Positions 22,520 to 31,400 are shown, counted from the first letter of the stretch. The stretch: DNA of 33,942 nt from Nevskiaceae bacterium (GCA_004297005.1 SCVA01000056.1:1-33942), one strand, 5' to 3'. Numbers and translations: made by a program. Notes: generated by a model from the letters alone, not told the origin.

Positions 22520-22975
22520 TCAGACGTCGCCTTCTCTTCGCCTCCACTTCCAGACCTCTCCATCTTCTTCGTGGTCGATGCTGCCAATCAGCTCGAAGTC
22601 AAGTTTGCGAAGAATGGCAGTAGACGGGCCTTCTTCAGGCAAGGTATGCGCAATGAACCTTACGCCGTCAGTCCGCGCCTGGTTTTGGGAGACGAGTATC
22701 AGTGCGGTGGCCATCATGGTGGCGACGCCGCGCCCTTCGTTTCCTGGGAAGGTGAAGTAGGCAATCTCAGCCTCGGAATTTTTAGGAGGAGCGGCAAAGC
22801 CACAACTGCCTACGACGTTCCCATGCTCAAGAGCGACATAGCCGATCCAGGGAGGACAAAATCCTTTCCGCTGATATAGGCCCACTGTGGCTTGGAGAGT
22901 GTCGCCCAGTACAGGGTGCAACTGTGCACCACGTAGATCGACAGAGCCGTCTTGGGCGATTGGACAAAGGTGCAT
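22520..22975 (-). CDS. GNAT family acetyltransferase in the attC-associated array
   Basis: A 151-aa GNAT-fold protein. The visible core comprises IGYVALEHGNVVGSCGFAAPP (beta3/4), EAEIAYFTFPGNEGRGVATMMATALI (acetyl-CoA loop of the G-R-G-V-A type, about residues 70-95) and AILRKLDFELIGSIDHEEDGEVWKWRR (C-terminal strands, RimJ/RimL-like). Acetyltransferases are common integron cassette cargo. The ATG at 22975 is 12 bases from the end of attC site 3. The substrate is unknown. Its base composition is less GC-rich than the housekeeping genes, which supports acquisition. Confidence 0.85.
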   Translation of the reverse strand: MHLCPIAQDGSVDLRGAQLHPVLGDTLQATVGLYQRKGFCPPWIGYVALEHGNVVGSCGFAAPPKNSEAEIAYFTFPGNEGRGVATMMATALILVSQNQARTDGVRFIAHTLPEEGPSTAILRKLDFELIGSIDHEEDGEVWKWRRREGDV

Positions 22976-22987
22976 TGGAATTGTGAT

Positions 22988-23045
22988 GCCTAACGTCTGA
23001 GCTCAGCCGCCGCCGAAGGCGATCGGCTGAAATGATGGCCTAGGC
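22988..23045 (-). repeat. attC-like site 3 (58 bp, near-canonical)
   Basis: Minus-strand reading: GCCTAGGC (23045-23038), TTTCAGCCGA (L''-like), CGCCTTCGGCG terminal hairpin, CGGCTGAGCTCA (L'-like), then AGACGTTAGGC ending in the R' box GTTAGGC (22994-22988). The stem TCAGCCG/CGGCTGA is perfect (23030-23024 with 23009-23003), with an inner CGCC-GAA-GGCG stem. Order, spacing and length are those of classical attC sites. The only departure is GCCTAGG instead of GCCTAAC at the left box. Confidence 0.85.
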
Positions 23046-23060
23046 TGCGTGCCGCGCCGC

Positions 23061-23564
23061 TCATGGCTCTTTCCTGTTGGCGCGAGCGATTCCGGATGGC
23101 TCGCGCGTTTGCAAGCGAAGCATTCCTGCTTTGACTTCCTCTTTGCCACGCTCGTTGCCCAACGCCCAGTACGCGTGGTACAGCTCCGCCAGAGACTCCA
23201 TGGTGCAAGCAAAGTACCGTGCCGACTCTTTCATCGCTCCAATGTGACCACTCTGCGCGCTCTTCCAGGTTCGCCGGAAGTTGGCCTCTCTAGCTAGGAT
23301 GAGACCGCAGAGCAGGCGCTCGACTCGGGCAACGTCCCCTTTTTTGCACAAGGCCTGACTAAGCAAAGCGCAGTACGTCGCACCACCCCCTACGTCAAAC
23401 TCGTCGAGCGCATGGTCGATCAGATCATCAAAGCGCTCGGTGGTGAGCCATTCATTGAGCAGGCCATTCTCTGTCTCCTCGATCTCGTCGAAATTGAGGT
23501 CGCGGCCCAGCGCCTTGCGTTTGGCGTCGGAAAGGCTGTCGACGACATCATGGAAGCGACTCAT
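23061..23564 (-). CDS. Hypothetical soluble protein in the attC-associated array
   Basis: A 167-aa protein rich in acidic residues in its first third (NFDEIEETENGLLNEWL) and helical throughout, with no signal or membrane segment. The TYCALLSQALCKKGDVARVERLL and AELYHAYWALGNERGKEEVKAG stretches look like helical hairpins and could be TPR-like, but no family is recognised. The ATG at 23564 is preceded 20 bases upstream by a GTTAGGC box; a further upstream in-frame ATG would run through that box and is not used. Confidence 0.65.
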   Translation of the reverse strand: MSRFHDVVDSLSDAKRKALGRDLNFDEIEETENGLLNEWLTTERFDDLIDHALDEFDVGGGATYCALLSQALCKKGDVARVERLLCGLILAREANFRRTWKSAQSGHIGAMKESARYFACTMESLAELYHAYWALGNERGKEEVKAGMLRLQTREPSGIARANRKEP

Positions 23565-23584
23565 GCGCAGTCTCGATTCACGCT

Positions 23585-23612
23585 GCCTAACAGCCAATAA
23601 GCGGAAAGCCGT
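23585..23612 (-). repeat. attC-like right end (half site)
   Basis: On the minus strand GACGGCTTTCCGC...GGCTGTTAGGC ends with the R' box GTTAGGC (23591-23585), placed 20 bases before the next gene start, as at the other sites. A possible partner arm GACTGGCTTTC at 23668-23678 (plus strand) could pair with GGAAAGCCGTC at 23602-23612. The left half is otherwise not recognisable, so the site may be truncated by rearrangement. Confidence 0.45.
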
Positions 23613-24031
23613 CTCTAAATACATTATTCGTCGGGGCGCTCGGCGGCATCACCATGCGACTGATTCGACTGGCTTTCATTCCTGGTCTGTCCCCTTATTC
23701 ACTGCTGTGCCGGGCGTCCCCAACGCCACGCTCTGATGCTCCGCTTCTTGCGTCACCGAAGCAAGCTTCAGCCGCTTGCTGACCGGCCTCTTTGGGCTGA
23801 ATTGATCCCCCACGGCGACCGGTGCAGAGGCGCCAGAAGCCAGGGGCCGGAGTGGCCGAATGCCGAGTCGACCCACGAGAGGCGGACGTCGGCACCGACG
23901 CGGGTATTTCGGCATTGCGGCGGCACCAGGCAGTAAACCGAGGCCGCGCCTTCTTAGGCTAGGCCGCTAACCTGTCTCGGCGCTGCGACGGCGGCTGACC
24001 CACACCGCCATCGCAGCGCCGTGCCGAGCGG
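23613..24031. other. Gene-free scrap region at the array edge
   Basis: No believable coding sequence is present. Bases 23683-23701 read TGGTCTGTCCCCTTATTCA, whose reverse complement (TGAATAAGGGGACAGACCA) is a motif I associate from memory with ends of REP/IS-related elements in proteobacteria. Around 23740-23935 the minus strand is open but the peptide has no family character. The region looks like mobile-element debris between the attC array and the cupin gene. Confidence 0.4.
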
Positions 24032-24484
24032 CTACTTCCGAGGTTGGTCGGTCACATAGTCGAATTTGCCGTTCTGGCTGATGAAGAACAGGCACTCGTT
24101 GGGCGACAGGCACTTGGTCACGTGGCGCTCGCCGCCTTTCTGGAACCAGTAGGAGCCAGCCGGCAGCGCGATGTCAGCACTGCCCGGCAGGCCGTTGGCC
24201 GCCACGCCCGAAATCACCACGCCCCAGTAGTCCTCGCTGTGGATGTGGATCGGGCTGACGAACCCGGCCGGCATTCGGATGAAGGTGCCGTGCGCGCCGT
24301 GTCCGAGATCGCCGTAGGCGGGGGCTGCCTTGAGCTCACCATGCACTCCGTCGCTGACGCCGGTGCTGCCGTACTGCAACTGCGTCACCGGAGTGCTGCT
24401 GGATGGCGTCGCCGCCTCGCTGGTCAGCGAGATGGCGGCAAAGAGGACGAGAGCGGCAATGCGCCCGAGAGAACTTGGTTTCAT
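24032..24484 (-). CDS. Exported cupin-domain protein (DUF4437-like)
   Basis: A 150-aa secreted cupin. The signal peptide (MKPSSLGRIAALVLFAAISLTSEA) is followed by one cupin barrel. The HIHSEDYWGVV strand supplies the two His and one Glu of metal-binding motif 1, and the second motif follows PAGSYWFQKGGERHVTKC. Function is unknown; related proteins bind a metal and small ligands in the periplasm. The ATG at 24484 is chosen because AGGAG is 11 bases upstream; an ATG at 24493 is too close to it. The gene begins 40 bases after the carboxymuconolactone decarboxylase-like gene and is likely cotranscribed. Confidence 0.8.
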   Translation of the reverse strand: MKPSSLGRIAALVLFAAISLTSEAATPSSSTPVTQLQYGSTGVSDGVHGELKAAPAYGDLGHGAHGTFIRMPAGFVSPIHIHSEDYWGVVISGVAANGLPGSADIALPAGSYWFQKGGERHVTKCLSPNECLFFISQNGKFDYVTDQPRK

Positions 24485-24524
24485 GATGGACATAGCTCCT
24501 GGTGGATTGGAAAGAACGGAACGC

Positions 24525-25067
24525 TCAGGCCGCCTGGGCGCGCACGACCGGGAAGTCGATGTCCGTGGCGGCGACGTTGTTGAGCAGGTTGGTAAACACA
24601 TTCACGACGACGTTGGCGACGATCTCGACGACCTGGGCATCGCTGAAACCGGCGAGCTTCACGGCGGCCAGATCGGCATCGCTGACCTTGCCCTTGGTCT
24701 CGACCACCTTCTTGGCGAATGCCAGGGCGGCATCGGCTTTGGCGTCCTGCGAGTGACCTCGGCGGTTGGCCGCCATCTCCGCCTCGTCGAGCTTGGCGAG
24801 GTTGGCGCCGAGATAGCTGTGCGCGGAAAGGCAGTAGTCGCAGCCGTTGGCCTGCGCGGTGACGAGCGCAATGCGGTTGCGGGTCTGGAGGTCGAGCGTC
24901 TTGCCCAGGGCGCCGGCGTACGCGAGGAAGCCTTCGAGCACCGCCGGGCTGGTGCCGATCAGGCGGAACAGATTGGGGACGGTGCCGAGCTGGCCGTTGA
25001 CGGCGTCGAGCAGCGGGCGTGAGGCGGTGGGGGAGGCGTCGAAGCTGGGGATGGATAGGCGGGACAT
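24525..25067 (-). CDS. Carboxymuconolactone decarboxylase / AhpD-like peroxidase-family protein
   Basis: A 180-aa all-helical protein of the AhpD-like superfamily. The active-site motif CDYCLSAH (Cys76, Cys79, His83) is that of alkylhydroperoxidase-type members, which reduce peroxides or other oxidants using a thiol pair, rather than of true decarboxylases. PNLFRLIGTSPAVLEGFLAY and AGFSDAQVVEIVANVVVNVFTNLLNN are standard family helices. GGAG lies seven bases before the ATG. It is divergent from a LysR regulator and followed by an exported cupin gene, a common stress-response layout. Confidence 0.92.
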   Translation of the reverse strand: MSRLSIPSFDASPTASRPLLDAVNGQLGTVPNLFRLIGTSPAVLEGFLAYAGALGKTLDLQTRNRIALVTAQANGCDYCLSAHSYLGANLAKLDEAEMAANRRGHSQDAKADAALAFAKKVVETKGKVSDADLAAVKLAGFSDAQVVEIVANVVVNVFTNLLNNVAATDIDFPVVRAQAA

Positions 25068-25147
25068 GCGGTTTCTCCAAAGGTAGGTTGAGCAAGCCCC
25101 GCCACTTTGAGGATCTGGCTATGTCGGGAGAATCCACCAAGAACGCA

Positions 25148-25163
25148 TTTCATTGATGTGAAA
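25148..25163. promoter_or_regulatory. Candidate LysR-type operator
   Basis: The interrupted palindrome TTTCA-N6-TGAAA lies in the 113-base divergent spacer between the AhpD-like gene and the LysR gene, 17 bases before the regulator start. A CATAAT box (25169-25174) follows it and could be the -10 of lysR. The position fits autoregulation and divergent control. Confidence 0.5.
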
Positions 25164-25180
25164 ATCGGCATAATTGCCGC

Positions 25181-26068
25181 ATGGATCGTTTCCAGGTTTT
25201 GCGGCTGTTCGTGGCCATCGGCGAGCACGCGAGCTTTGCCGAGGCGGCGCGACGCCTACGCGTGTCGCCCACCGCCGCGAGCCGCGCCATTGCCGGGTTG
25301 GAACGCGATCTCGGCGTCGTGCTGCTCCGCCGCACCACGCGCTCGGTGTCGCTCACCGATGCCGGTGCGCATTACCACGAACACTGCCGACACGCGCTCG
25401 AAGAGCTCGACGACGCGGCGCGGGGCCTGCGCGGCGAGAACGCGGAGCCCCGGGGCACGCTGGTGCTGACCGCGCCGGAAATGTTCGGGCGCCTGCACAT
25501 CCTGCCGGTGGTCACCACTCTGCTGCGCCGCTATCCCGCGCTGGACGTGCGGTTGACGCTGAGCGATCGCGTCGTCCGGCTAGTGGAGGAGGGCATCGAT
25601 GTCGCCGTGCGCATCGCCGAGCTGCCGTCCAGCAGCCTGCGCGCGGCGCGGGTTGCGACGACCCGTCGGGTGCTGGTCGCGAGCCCCGACTATCTCGCCG
25701 CAAGGGGAATGCCAGAGCGCGTCACCGACCTGCACGACCATGCCCTGATCGGGGTCGAAAGCCTGGCGCCCAATGGCGAGTGGCGGTTCGGTGGACCGGG
25801 TCGGCCAGCCATCCGCTTCGAGTCACGCTTGCTCACCAACAGCATGGGCGCCGCCATCGACGCCGCGCGTGCCGGTGCCGGCATCACCCGCGCGCTGTGC
25901 TACCAGGTGCGGGCGGAAATCGACCGTGGCGAGCTGGTGCCGTTGCTGAGCGACTTCGATCCACCGGGGGTGCCAATCAGCCTGCTCTATGCACCCAACC
26001 GCCAGCGCTCGGCCAATGTCCGCGCCTTCATCGATGCCACCAAGGCGGCGCTGTCTAGTCTCGGCTAA
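25181..26068 (+). CDS. LysR-family transcriptional regulator
   Basis: A 295-aa LysR-type regulator. The winged helix-turn-helix (residues 1-60) has FVAIGEHASFAEAARRLRVS, TAASRAIAGLERDLGVVLLRRTTRSVSLTDAG. The effector-binding domain follows (about 90-292) with LVLTAPEMFGRLHILPVV, VDVAVRIAELPSSS-type strands and LVPLLSDFDPPGVPISLLYAP. It belongs to the subgroup of single-target regulators divergent from redox genes. Its likely target is the AhpD-like/cupin operon. The effector is unknown. Confidence 0.94.
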   Translation: MDRFQVLRLFVAIGEHASFAEAARRLRVSPTAASRAIAGLERDLGVVLLRRTTRSVSLTDAGAHYHEHCRHALEELDDAARGLRGENAEPRGTLVLTAPEMFGRLHILPVVTTLLRRYPALDVRLTLSDRVVRLVEEGIDVAVRIAELPSSSLRAARVATTRRVLVASPDYLAARGMPERVTDLHDHALIGVESLAPNGEWRFGGPGRPAIRFESRLLTNSMGAAIDAARAGAGITRALCYQVRAEIDRGELVPLLSDFDPPGVPISLLYAPNRQRSANVRAFIDATKAALSSLG

Positions 26069-26121
26069 GCCGCGCGGTCAGGCCGGCCCCTGGCGAGGCG
26101 AGTGCGTACCGTGGCGGCGGG

Positions 26122-26313
26122 CTACTTGTCGGCCAGCTTGCAGGTGCTGAAGCCGAACGGAAGATAGGCCGGGCAGCGGCCGGAGGTGCCGGTTGCTAGT
26201 GGCACCAAGCCGATCCAGGCCCAGACCGGGCCACCGACAAGCGCCCAGGCGATCAGGCCCAAGCCGACGACGATGCGCAGGACGCGGTCGATTCCACCGA
26301 CATTAATTTTCAT
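26122..26313 (-). CDS. DUF2892-type small membrane protein
   Basis: A 63-aa protein matching the DUF2892 (YgaP-like transmembrane) pattern: KINVGGIDRVLRIVVGLGLI, a second hydrophobic stretch VWAWIGLVPLATGTSGRCPAYLPFGFSTC with two conserved cysteines, and a short tail. Two membrane helices are expected in the inner membrane. The ATG at 26313 has GGAG eight bases upstream. In some proteins this domain is fused to rhodanese; here it stands alone and convergent with lysR. Function is unknown. Confidence 0.9.
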   Translation of the reverse strand: MKINVGGIDRVLRIVVGLGLIAWALVGGPVWAWIGLVPLATGTSGRCPAYLPFGFSTCKLADK

Positions 26314-26498
26314 GGCACCCACTCCTTACTCGCGTGATTGGCTCCTGCCAGCCAAGAGTGCTGGCGCCCGGCCGCGCAGGCATTGACCTCGGTCAGCGTC
26401 GATGCCCGATCCGGGGTGCGAGGATGCGTTAAACCACGGTGGCCGCACACGGCCCGAGCACGGGGGCGCCATCGTCGGTTTTGTCATGTCCGAGAGTC

Positions 26499-27161
26499 AT
26501 GCCCAGCCCCCATCTGCCCCTGCCTTCCGATTGGACCCTGGCCCTGGCCAGCCTGGCGGGCCTCGCATTGCTGACGGCCGCGCTGAGCGCGAGCTGGAAG
26601 GCGATCCTGGCGGCTCCTTGGCGAGTGCATCTGTTGTTCGGTGCGGCGCTGCTACTGGGGGCGCTGCGGCTGGCCTCTTTTCGACTCGGCGCCTCGCCGG
26701 AGGTGCATCTGCTCGGTGTCACCGTCGCCTCGCTCTTGCTTGGACCGCGATTTGCCCTGTTGGTCGCGAGCGCGGTGGAGATCGTGTGGTTGCTGGTCGC
26801 GGGCGTGCCTTGGCTTGAAGCCAGCGCGGTCACCGCGCTGGAAGTGCTGTTGCCGGTGACGATCATCTGGGCTCTGTTCTCGCTGCTGCTGCGGCACGGT
26901 CCTCGCAACCACTTCGCGTTCACCCTGCTGGGCGGTTTCGCGGGTGGGGCCACGACCATGGCGGCGGTCTGTCTGGTCGAATCGGCGCTGATCCGCGCGC
27001 AGGGCGGTCAGGCCGTGTCCTTCGAAGTCGTGGCCTTGCTGTCCTATGCCGAGGGCTTTGTCAGCGGTGCCCTGCTGGCCGTGCTGGCGGTGTATTTCCC
27101 GCACTGGTTGAAGGCTTACGACGACCGCCACTTCGAGCCGCCAGCGTCCACGCCGCCGTGA
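26499..27161 (+). CDS. CbiM-like energy-coupling factor transporter permease homologue
   Basis: A 220-aa integral membrane protein with six or seven hydrophobic segments. It resembles the CbiM-type component of cobalt/nickel energy-coupling factor transporters as found in proteobacteria: RLGASPEVHLLGVTVASLLLGPRFALLVAS, NHFAFTLLGGFAGGATTMAAVC, and the C-terminal SYAEGFVSGALLAVLAVYFPHWLKAYDDRHF. The N-terminal Met-His-Ile metal-binding start of true CbiM is not present. The ATG at 26499 precedes the first helix; an in-frame upstream start would add 20 non-hydrophobic residues. No ATPase or other transporter subunit is adjacent, so transport activity is uncertain. Confidence 0.75.
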   Translation: MPSPHLPLPSDWTLALASLAGLALLTAALSASWKAILAAPWRVHLLFGAALLLGALRLASFRLGASPEVHLLGVTVASLLLGPRFALLVASAVEIVWLLVAGVPWLEASAVTALEVLLPVTIIWALFSLLLRHGPRNHFAFTLLGGFAGGATTMAAVCLVESALIRAQGGQAVSFEVVALLSYAEGFVSGALLAVLAVYFPHWLKAYDDRHFEPPASTPP

Positions 27162-27473
27162 AAATCGCTTTGGTTTCCCTGACTCGCTGTTGTTGAGGGC
27201 AGCCCGCGCCCCAGGACGCGGAACAGGCGAGGGTGGCGCCGACATGAGCAGCCGGCGAGTCCGAGGCCGGGACTTGGCTTCGTCGCGCCTGTCACGGACC
27301 GTTCGCCAAGCTTCGGAGCAGGCCATCGTCGGCGTTTGCACCGGCTCTGTTGGCGCGGCCTTCCATGCCGGTGCCGGCACCGCCCGGCGGGCAGTCGCGG
27401 TGGCGGTTCGAGACGGCGTGATAGCTTTTCAACAGGTTGCGGCAAGTGGCAACCAAAGCTCCGTGGACCTAGC
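27162..27473. other. Intergenic region upstream of the REC-GGDEF gene
   Basis: About 310 bases without a supported gene. One plus-strand open stretch (27190-27477) has an Arg/Ala/Gly-biased peptide with no signal, membrane segment or family. I see no clear promoter or riboswitch motif, although the promoter of the signalling operon must be here. Confidence 0.5.
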
Positions 27474-28445
27474 TTGACTGACCTCGATATCCATAGCGCC
27501 TGCATCCTGCTGGTAGACGACGACCCGGGGACGATTCAGGTCCTTCACCGGGCGCTGGGTCCGTTCTCCAATGTGCGCTTCGCGACCAGCGGTGCCTTGG
27601 CCCTGAAGCTGGCCGAGGAGCTGCAACCGGACCTGATCCTGCTGGATGCCGACATGCCCGGCATGAGCGGGATCGAGACCTTCTGGAAGCTCAAGTCGGA
27701 CAGCCTGCTGCAAGCCACGCCGGTGATCTTCGTGACCAGCCGCCGGGAGACCGATCTCGAAGTGGAGGTGCTTGAACTGGGCGCGGTGGACTTCATCAGC
27801 AAACCGGTCAACCCGGCGTTGCTGCGAGCTCGGGTCGGCACGCAACTCCGACTCAAGCTGCTGACCGACGAACTGCGTAGCGCGGCCGGCCATGACGGGC
27901 TCACGGGTATCGCTAACCGCCGGCAGTTCGACGAATGGATCGACGCGGAATGTCGCCGAGCCCTTCGCGGCGGTACGCCGCTGTCTCTGCTCCTCGCCGA
28001 CGTCGACCACTTCAAGGCCTATAACGATTGCGCCGGCCATCTCGCCGGTGACGATGCCTTGCGCAAGGTGGCCCTGGTGCTGCAGAACGAAACCCGTCGG
28101 GCGGGAGAGCTCACAGCCCGTTACGGCGGCGAGGAATTCGCGATTGTGCTGCCGGGGCTGGATGGCGAGGCGGCACGTCAGCGCGCGGAAGAAGTACGGT
28201 CCCTGATCGAGGCACGGGCGATCCCACACCCGCGATCCTCGGTCGGTCCCGTCGTCACCCTGTCCATCGGCGTCTCGACGCTGCATCTGGCGGCCGATGC
28301 AACGCCGGTCGACAGTTCCGCGGCTCGCGCCCTGATCCAGCACGCCGACAACGCGCTGTACCTCGCCAAGAAAGAGGGGCGCAACCGCGTCCGCTACGAG
28401 ACCTGTTCCTACCCCTTCGGCTCATGGACCCGACAAACCGCCTGA
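27474..28445 (+). CDS. Response regulator diguanylate cyclase (REC-GGDEF)
   Basis: A 323-aa cytosolic two-domain protein. The receiver domain (about residues 8-125) has the acidic pocket VDDDPG, phospho-acceptor Asp58 in LLDADMPGMSG and the conserved Lys in SKPVNP. The GGDEF domain (about 140-315) has HDGLTGIANRRQFDEWI, LLADVDHFKAYND and the active-site GGEEF at 218-222, so it should make cyclic-di-GMP from two GTP. The inhibitory I-site is degenerate: RAGE stands where RxxD is expected, predicting weaker product inhibition. The start is the TTG at 27474, since the receiver fold begins just after it. The 3' end overlaps the hybrid kinase gene by 22 bases; phosphorylation by that kinase is the natural inference. 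Confidence 0.92.
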   Translation: MTDLDIHSACILLVDDDPGTIQVLHRALGPFSNVRFATSGALALKLAEELQPDLILLDADMPGMSGIETFWKLKSDSLLQATPVIFVTSRRETDLEVEVLELGAVDFISKPVNPALLRARVGTQLRLKLLTDELRSAAGHDGLTGIANRRQFDEWIDAECRRALRGGTPLSLLLADVDHFKAYNDCAGHLAGDDALRKVALVLQNETRRAGELTARYGGEEFAIVLPGLDGEAARQRAEEVRSLIEARAIPHPRSSVGPVVTLSIGVSTLHLAADATPVDSSAARALIQHADNALYLAKKEGRNRVRYETCSYPFGSWTRQTA

Positions 28446-31400
28446 GCACGCCGGGCTTGCGCTGGGACGGCCCGGCGACCTGGGGCGCCATCGTCTTTTT
28501 GATCGGGCTGGTTTTTTCGGCCACCCTGGCCCTGGAAGTTCGTGACGGCAATCGGCAGGCGCTCGCCAGCCTTTTCGAGCAGCGCAGCAGCCAGCTTTCC
28601 GAGGCCGTCGTTGAGCGGGTCACTCTCTACCAGTACGGCTTGCGCGGGACGCGCGGCGCCGTGCTGGCGGCTGGACTGGATTCGCTGAGCCACACCCAGT
28701 TCGTTGCCTATAGCCGGTCCCGGGACCTCGCCCAGGAGTTTCCGGGCAGCCGGGGTTTCGGATTCATCCGCAGGGTGACGCCGGACCAGCTCGACACCTT
28801 CCTTTCGAGGGCCAGCGCCGATCGTGGCGAAGTTTTCGCGCCGCGCAGCCTGGGGGCCAATGAGGACGACCGCTGGCTGATCCAGTACATCGAGCCGGAG
28901 GCGAACAATCGCCCTGCGATTGGTCTCGACATTGCCTCGGAGCCTGCGCGCCGGGCCGCTGCATTCAGGGCGATGGTCAGCGGTCAGCCCGCCCTCACTT
29001 CGCCGATTCAACTGGTCCAGGCGAGCGGCGCCGGCTTTCTGATGCTGCTGCCGGTCTATGAGCCCGGCGAGGAGCTGGAATCCGTGGAGCAGCGCCAGCG
29101 GGCTTTGCGTGGCTGGTCCTACACGCCCTTGGTCGCCGAAGAGATCTTCAAGGATCTGAGCCGGCAGATTCCGAATCTGCACTTCGGTCTCACCGATGTC
29201 ACCGACCCTGGGGGCGGTCTCGCAATTCTGGGTGAGCCCCTGCCCGTCGAGCGGAACGGCTTGATCCGACGAGAGTCGATCGAGCTGTTCGGCCGCCGCT
29301 GGCAATTGACCACGACTCCGGACGCAGGACTGGCGGCCGAATTGCGTAGCCCCAACGCCGCCATGGCTTTCGGCGGCGGCGTGCTGACCAGCCTGTTGGC
29401 GGCGCTGCTGGTCGCGGTTCTGCGGCTGTTCGCGGAGCGCGCGCAGGCCTCGCGCCGTGAGCAGTTGGAGCTGGTCCGTGGCATCGTCGATGCCTCCCCG
29501 GACGCGATCGTGGTGATTGACGGAGAGGGTCGGATCGTCGAATCCAACCGCCAGGTCGAAACGCTGTTCGGCCGCGCTCCGCAGTCCGTGGTTGGCCAGG
29601 ACCTTGGCGAGCTGCTACCCGCAGTCAGGCCGACCGAGCTCGCTCGCGAGGCACCAGGCCGGACGGCGATCGGGCTCAGCACGGCGTCTCGTCAGGAGCT
29701 GCCCGCGCGCGATGCCCGGGGACGGGAGTTTCCTGTAGAACTGCATCTGCGTCCCCTCGAACTGCAGGGGCGAAAGCTGGTTGTCGCCACGCTGCGCGAT
29801 GTCTCCGAAGCCCGCGCCGCAGTGCAAAGGATTCAGGGCAGCGAGGCGCGTTGGCGCGAGCTGGCCAACTCGATGCCGCAACTGGTTTGGACCTGCCGGG
29901 GCGACGGCCCCTGCGACTTTCTGAGCGCGCAATGGCAGGCCTACACGGGCATCGACGAAGAAAGCCAGCTCGGCTTTGGCTGGCTGGAGCAGGTTCATCC
30001 GGACGACCGCGAGCGACTGATGACGCGGTGGAACGAATCGGTGAGCCGGCATGGAACCTTCTCGGTCGAGTTTCGTATCCGGCGTCACGACGGTGTCTAC
30101 CGGTGGTTCGATACCCGCGCCGAGCCGATACTCGACGAGGCCGGTCAGATCCGCACCTGGATCGGCAGCAATACCGACATCGAGGACCGCAAGCAGGCCG
30201 AGGCCGAGCTGCTACGCCTGAATGCTTCGCTAGAGGCCGAGGTGAGGGAGCGCACCGCGGCGCTGCGGCGCTCTTCGGCCCTGCAAAGTGCGGTTCTGGA
30301 GTCCGCCGGCTACTCGATCATCGCTACTGACACCGAGGGACTCATCACCCTTTTCAACCCGGCCGCCGAGGCCATGCTCGGCTATTCGGCCGTCGAAATG
30401 ATTGGGCGCCAGACGCCGGCGATCATCCATGTCGGCGACGAGGTCGCCGCCCGGGCCGCCAGTCTCAGCGAAGAGTTGCGGAAGGACGTGCCGCTGGGCT
30501 TTGAAGCCTTTGTTGCCAAGGCTCGCCTGGGTGGCCCCGACGAGAACGAATGGACCTATGTCCGCAAGGACGGCAGCCGTTTCCCGGTACGGCTGAAGGT
30601 GTCGGCGATGCGCGACGAATCGGGGGTAATCACTGGCTTCCTCGGCATCGCCGTCGATCTGACCGAATCGCGTCGGCGCGAGGAGGCCCTGAGCAAGGCT
30701 AGACAGGACGCGCTGCAGATCGGACATGATCTGCGCACCATTCTCGATGCCATGCCTTCGATGGTCGCCTACTGGGATCGCGACCTGCGCAACCGTTTCG
30801 CCAACCACGCCTACCGTGACTGGTTCGGCGTCGATCCCGAACGCCTGCCGGGCACTCATCTCCGCGATCTGCTGGGGTCGGAAATGTTTGAGGCCAATCG
30901 GCCATACGTTGAAGGCGCGCTGGCTGGACAGACGCAGCAGTTCGAGCGCCTGATCGGTCACAGATTCTCGCTCGCGCGTTACGTGCCGGACATCGCCGAC
31001 GGAGAGACCCGCGGCTTCTACGCCTTTATCACCGATGTCACCGCCTTGCGCGCGGCGACCGACGCCGCCGAGGCCGCCAGCGCGGCCAAGAGCGCGTTCC
31101 TGGCCAACATGAGCCACGAGATCCGTACGCCGATGAACGCGGTCATGAACCTCTGCTATCTGCTGGAGCAGACGCCGCTGAACCAAGAGCAGCGCGATCT
31201 GGCCAGCAAGATGCGTATCGCCAGCCGCTCTCTGCTCGGTCTGATCAACGACGTGCTCGATCTGTCGAAGATCGAGGCCGGTGGCATGTCGATCGCCAAC
31301 GAGCCTTTCAGCCTGCGTCGCCTGATGCTGGATATCGAGCAGCTCATGGCGAGCCAGGCCGCCTCCAAGCGACTGAACTTCCACGCGCGGACTGGCGTGG

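Noticed and set aside
23676..23915. Minus-strand 79-codon frame
   Set aside because: No start context, Pro/Arg/Ala-rich, and it overlaps an open frame of equal quality on the other strand. The region looks non-coding.
27190..27477. Small gene before the REC-GGDEF gene
   Set aside because: The 95-codon frame has no ribosome-binding site, and its biased Arg/Ala/Gly composition has no domain or signal. It ends by running across the start of the receiver gene in another frame.
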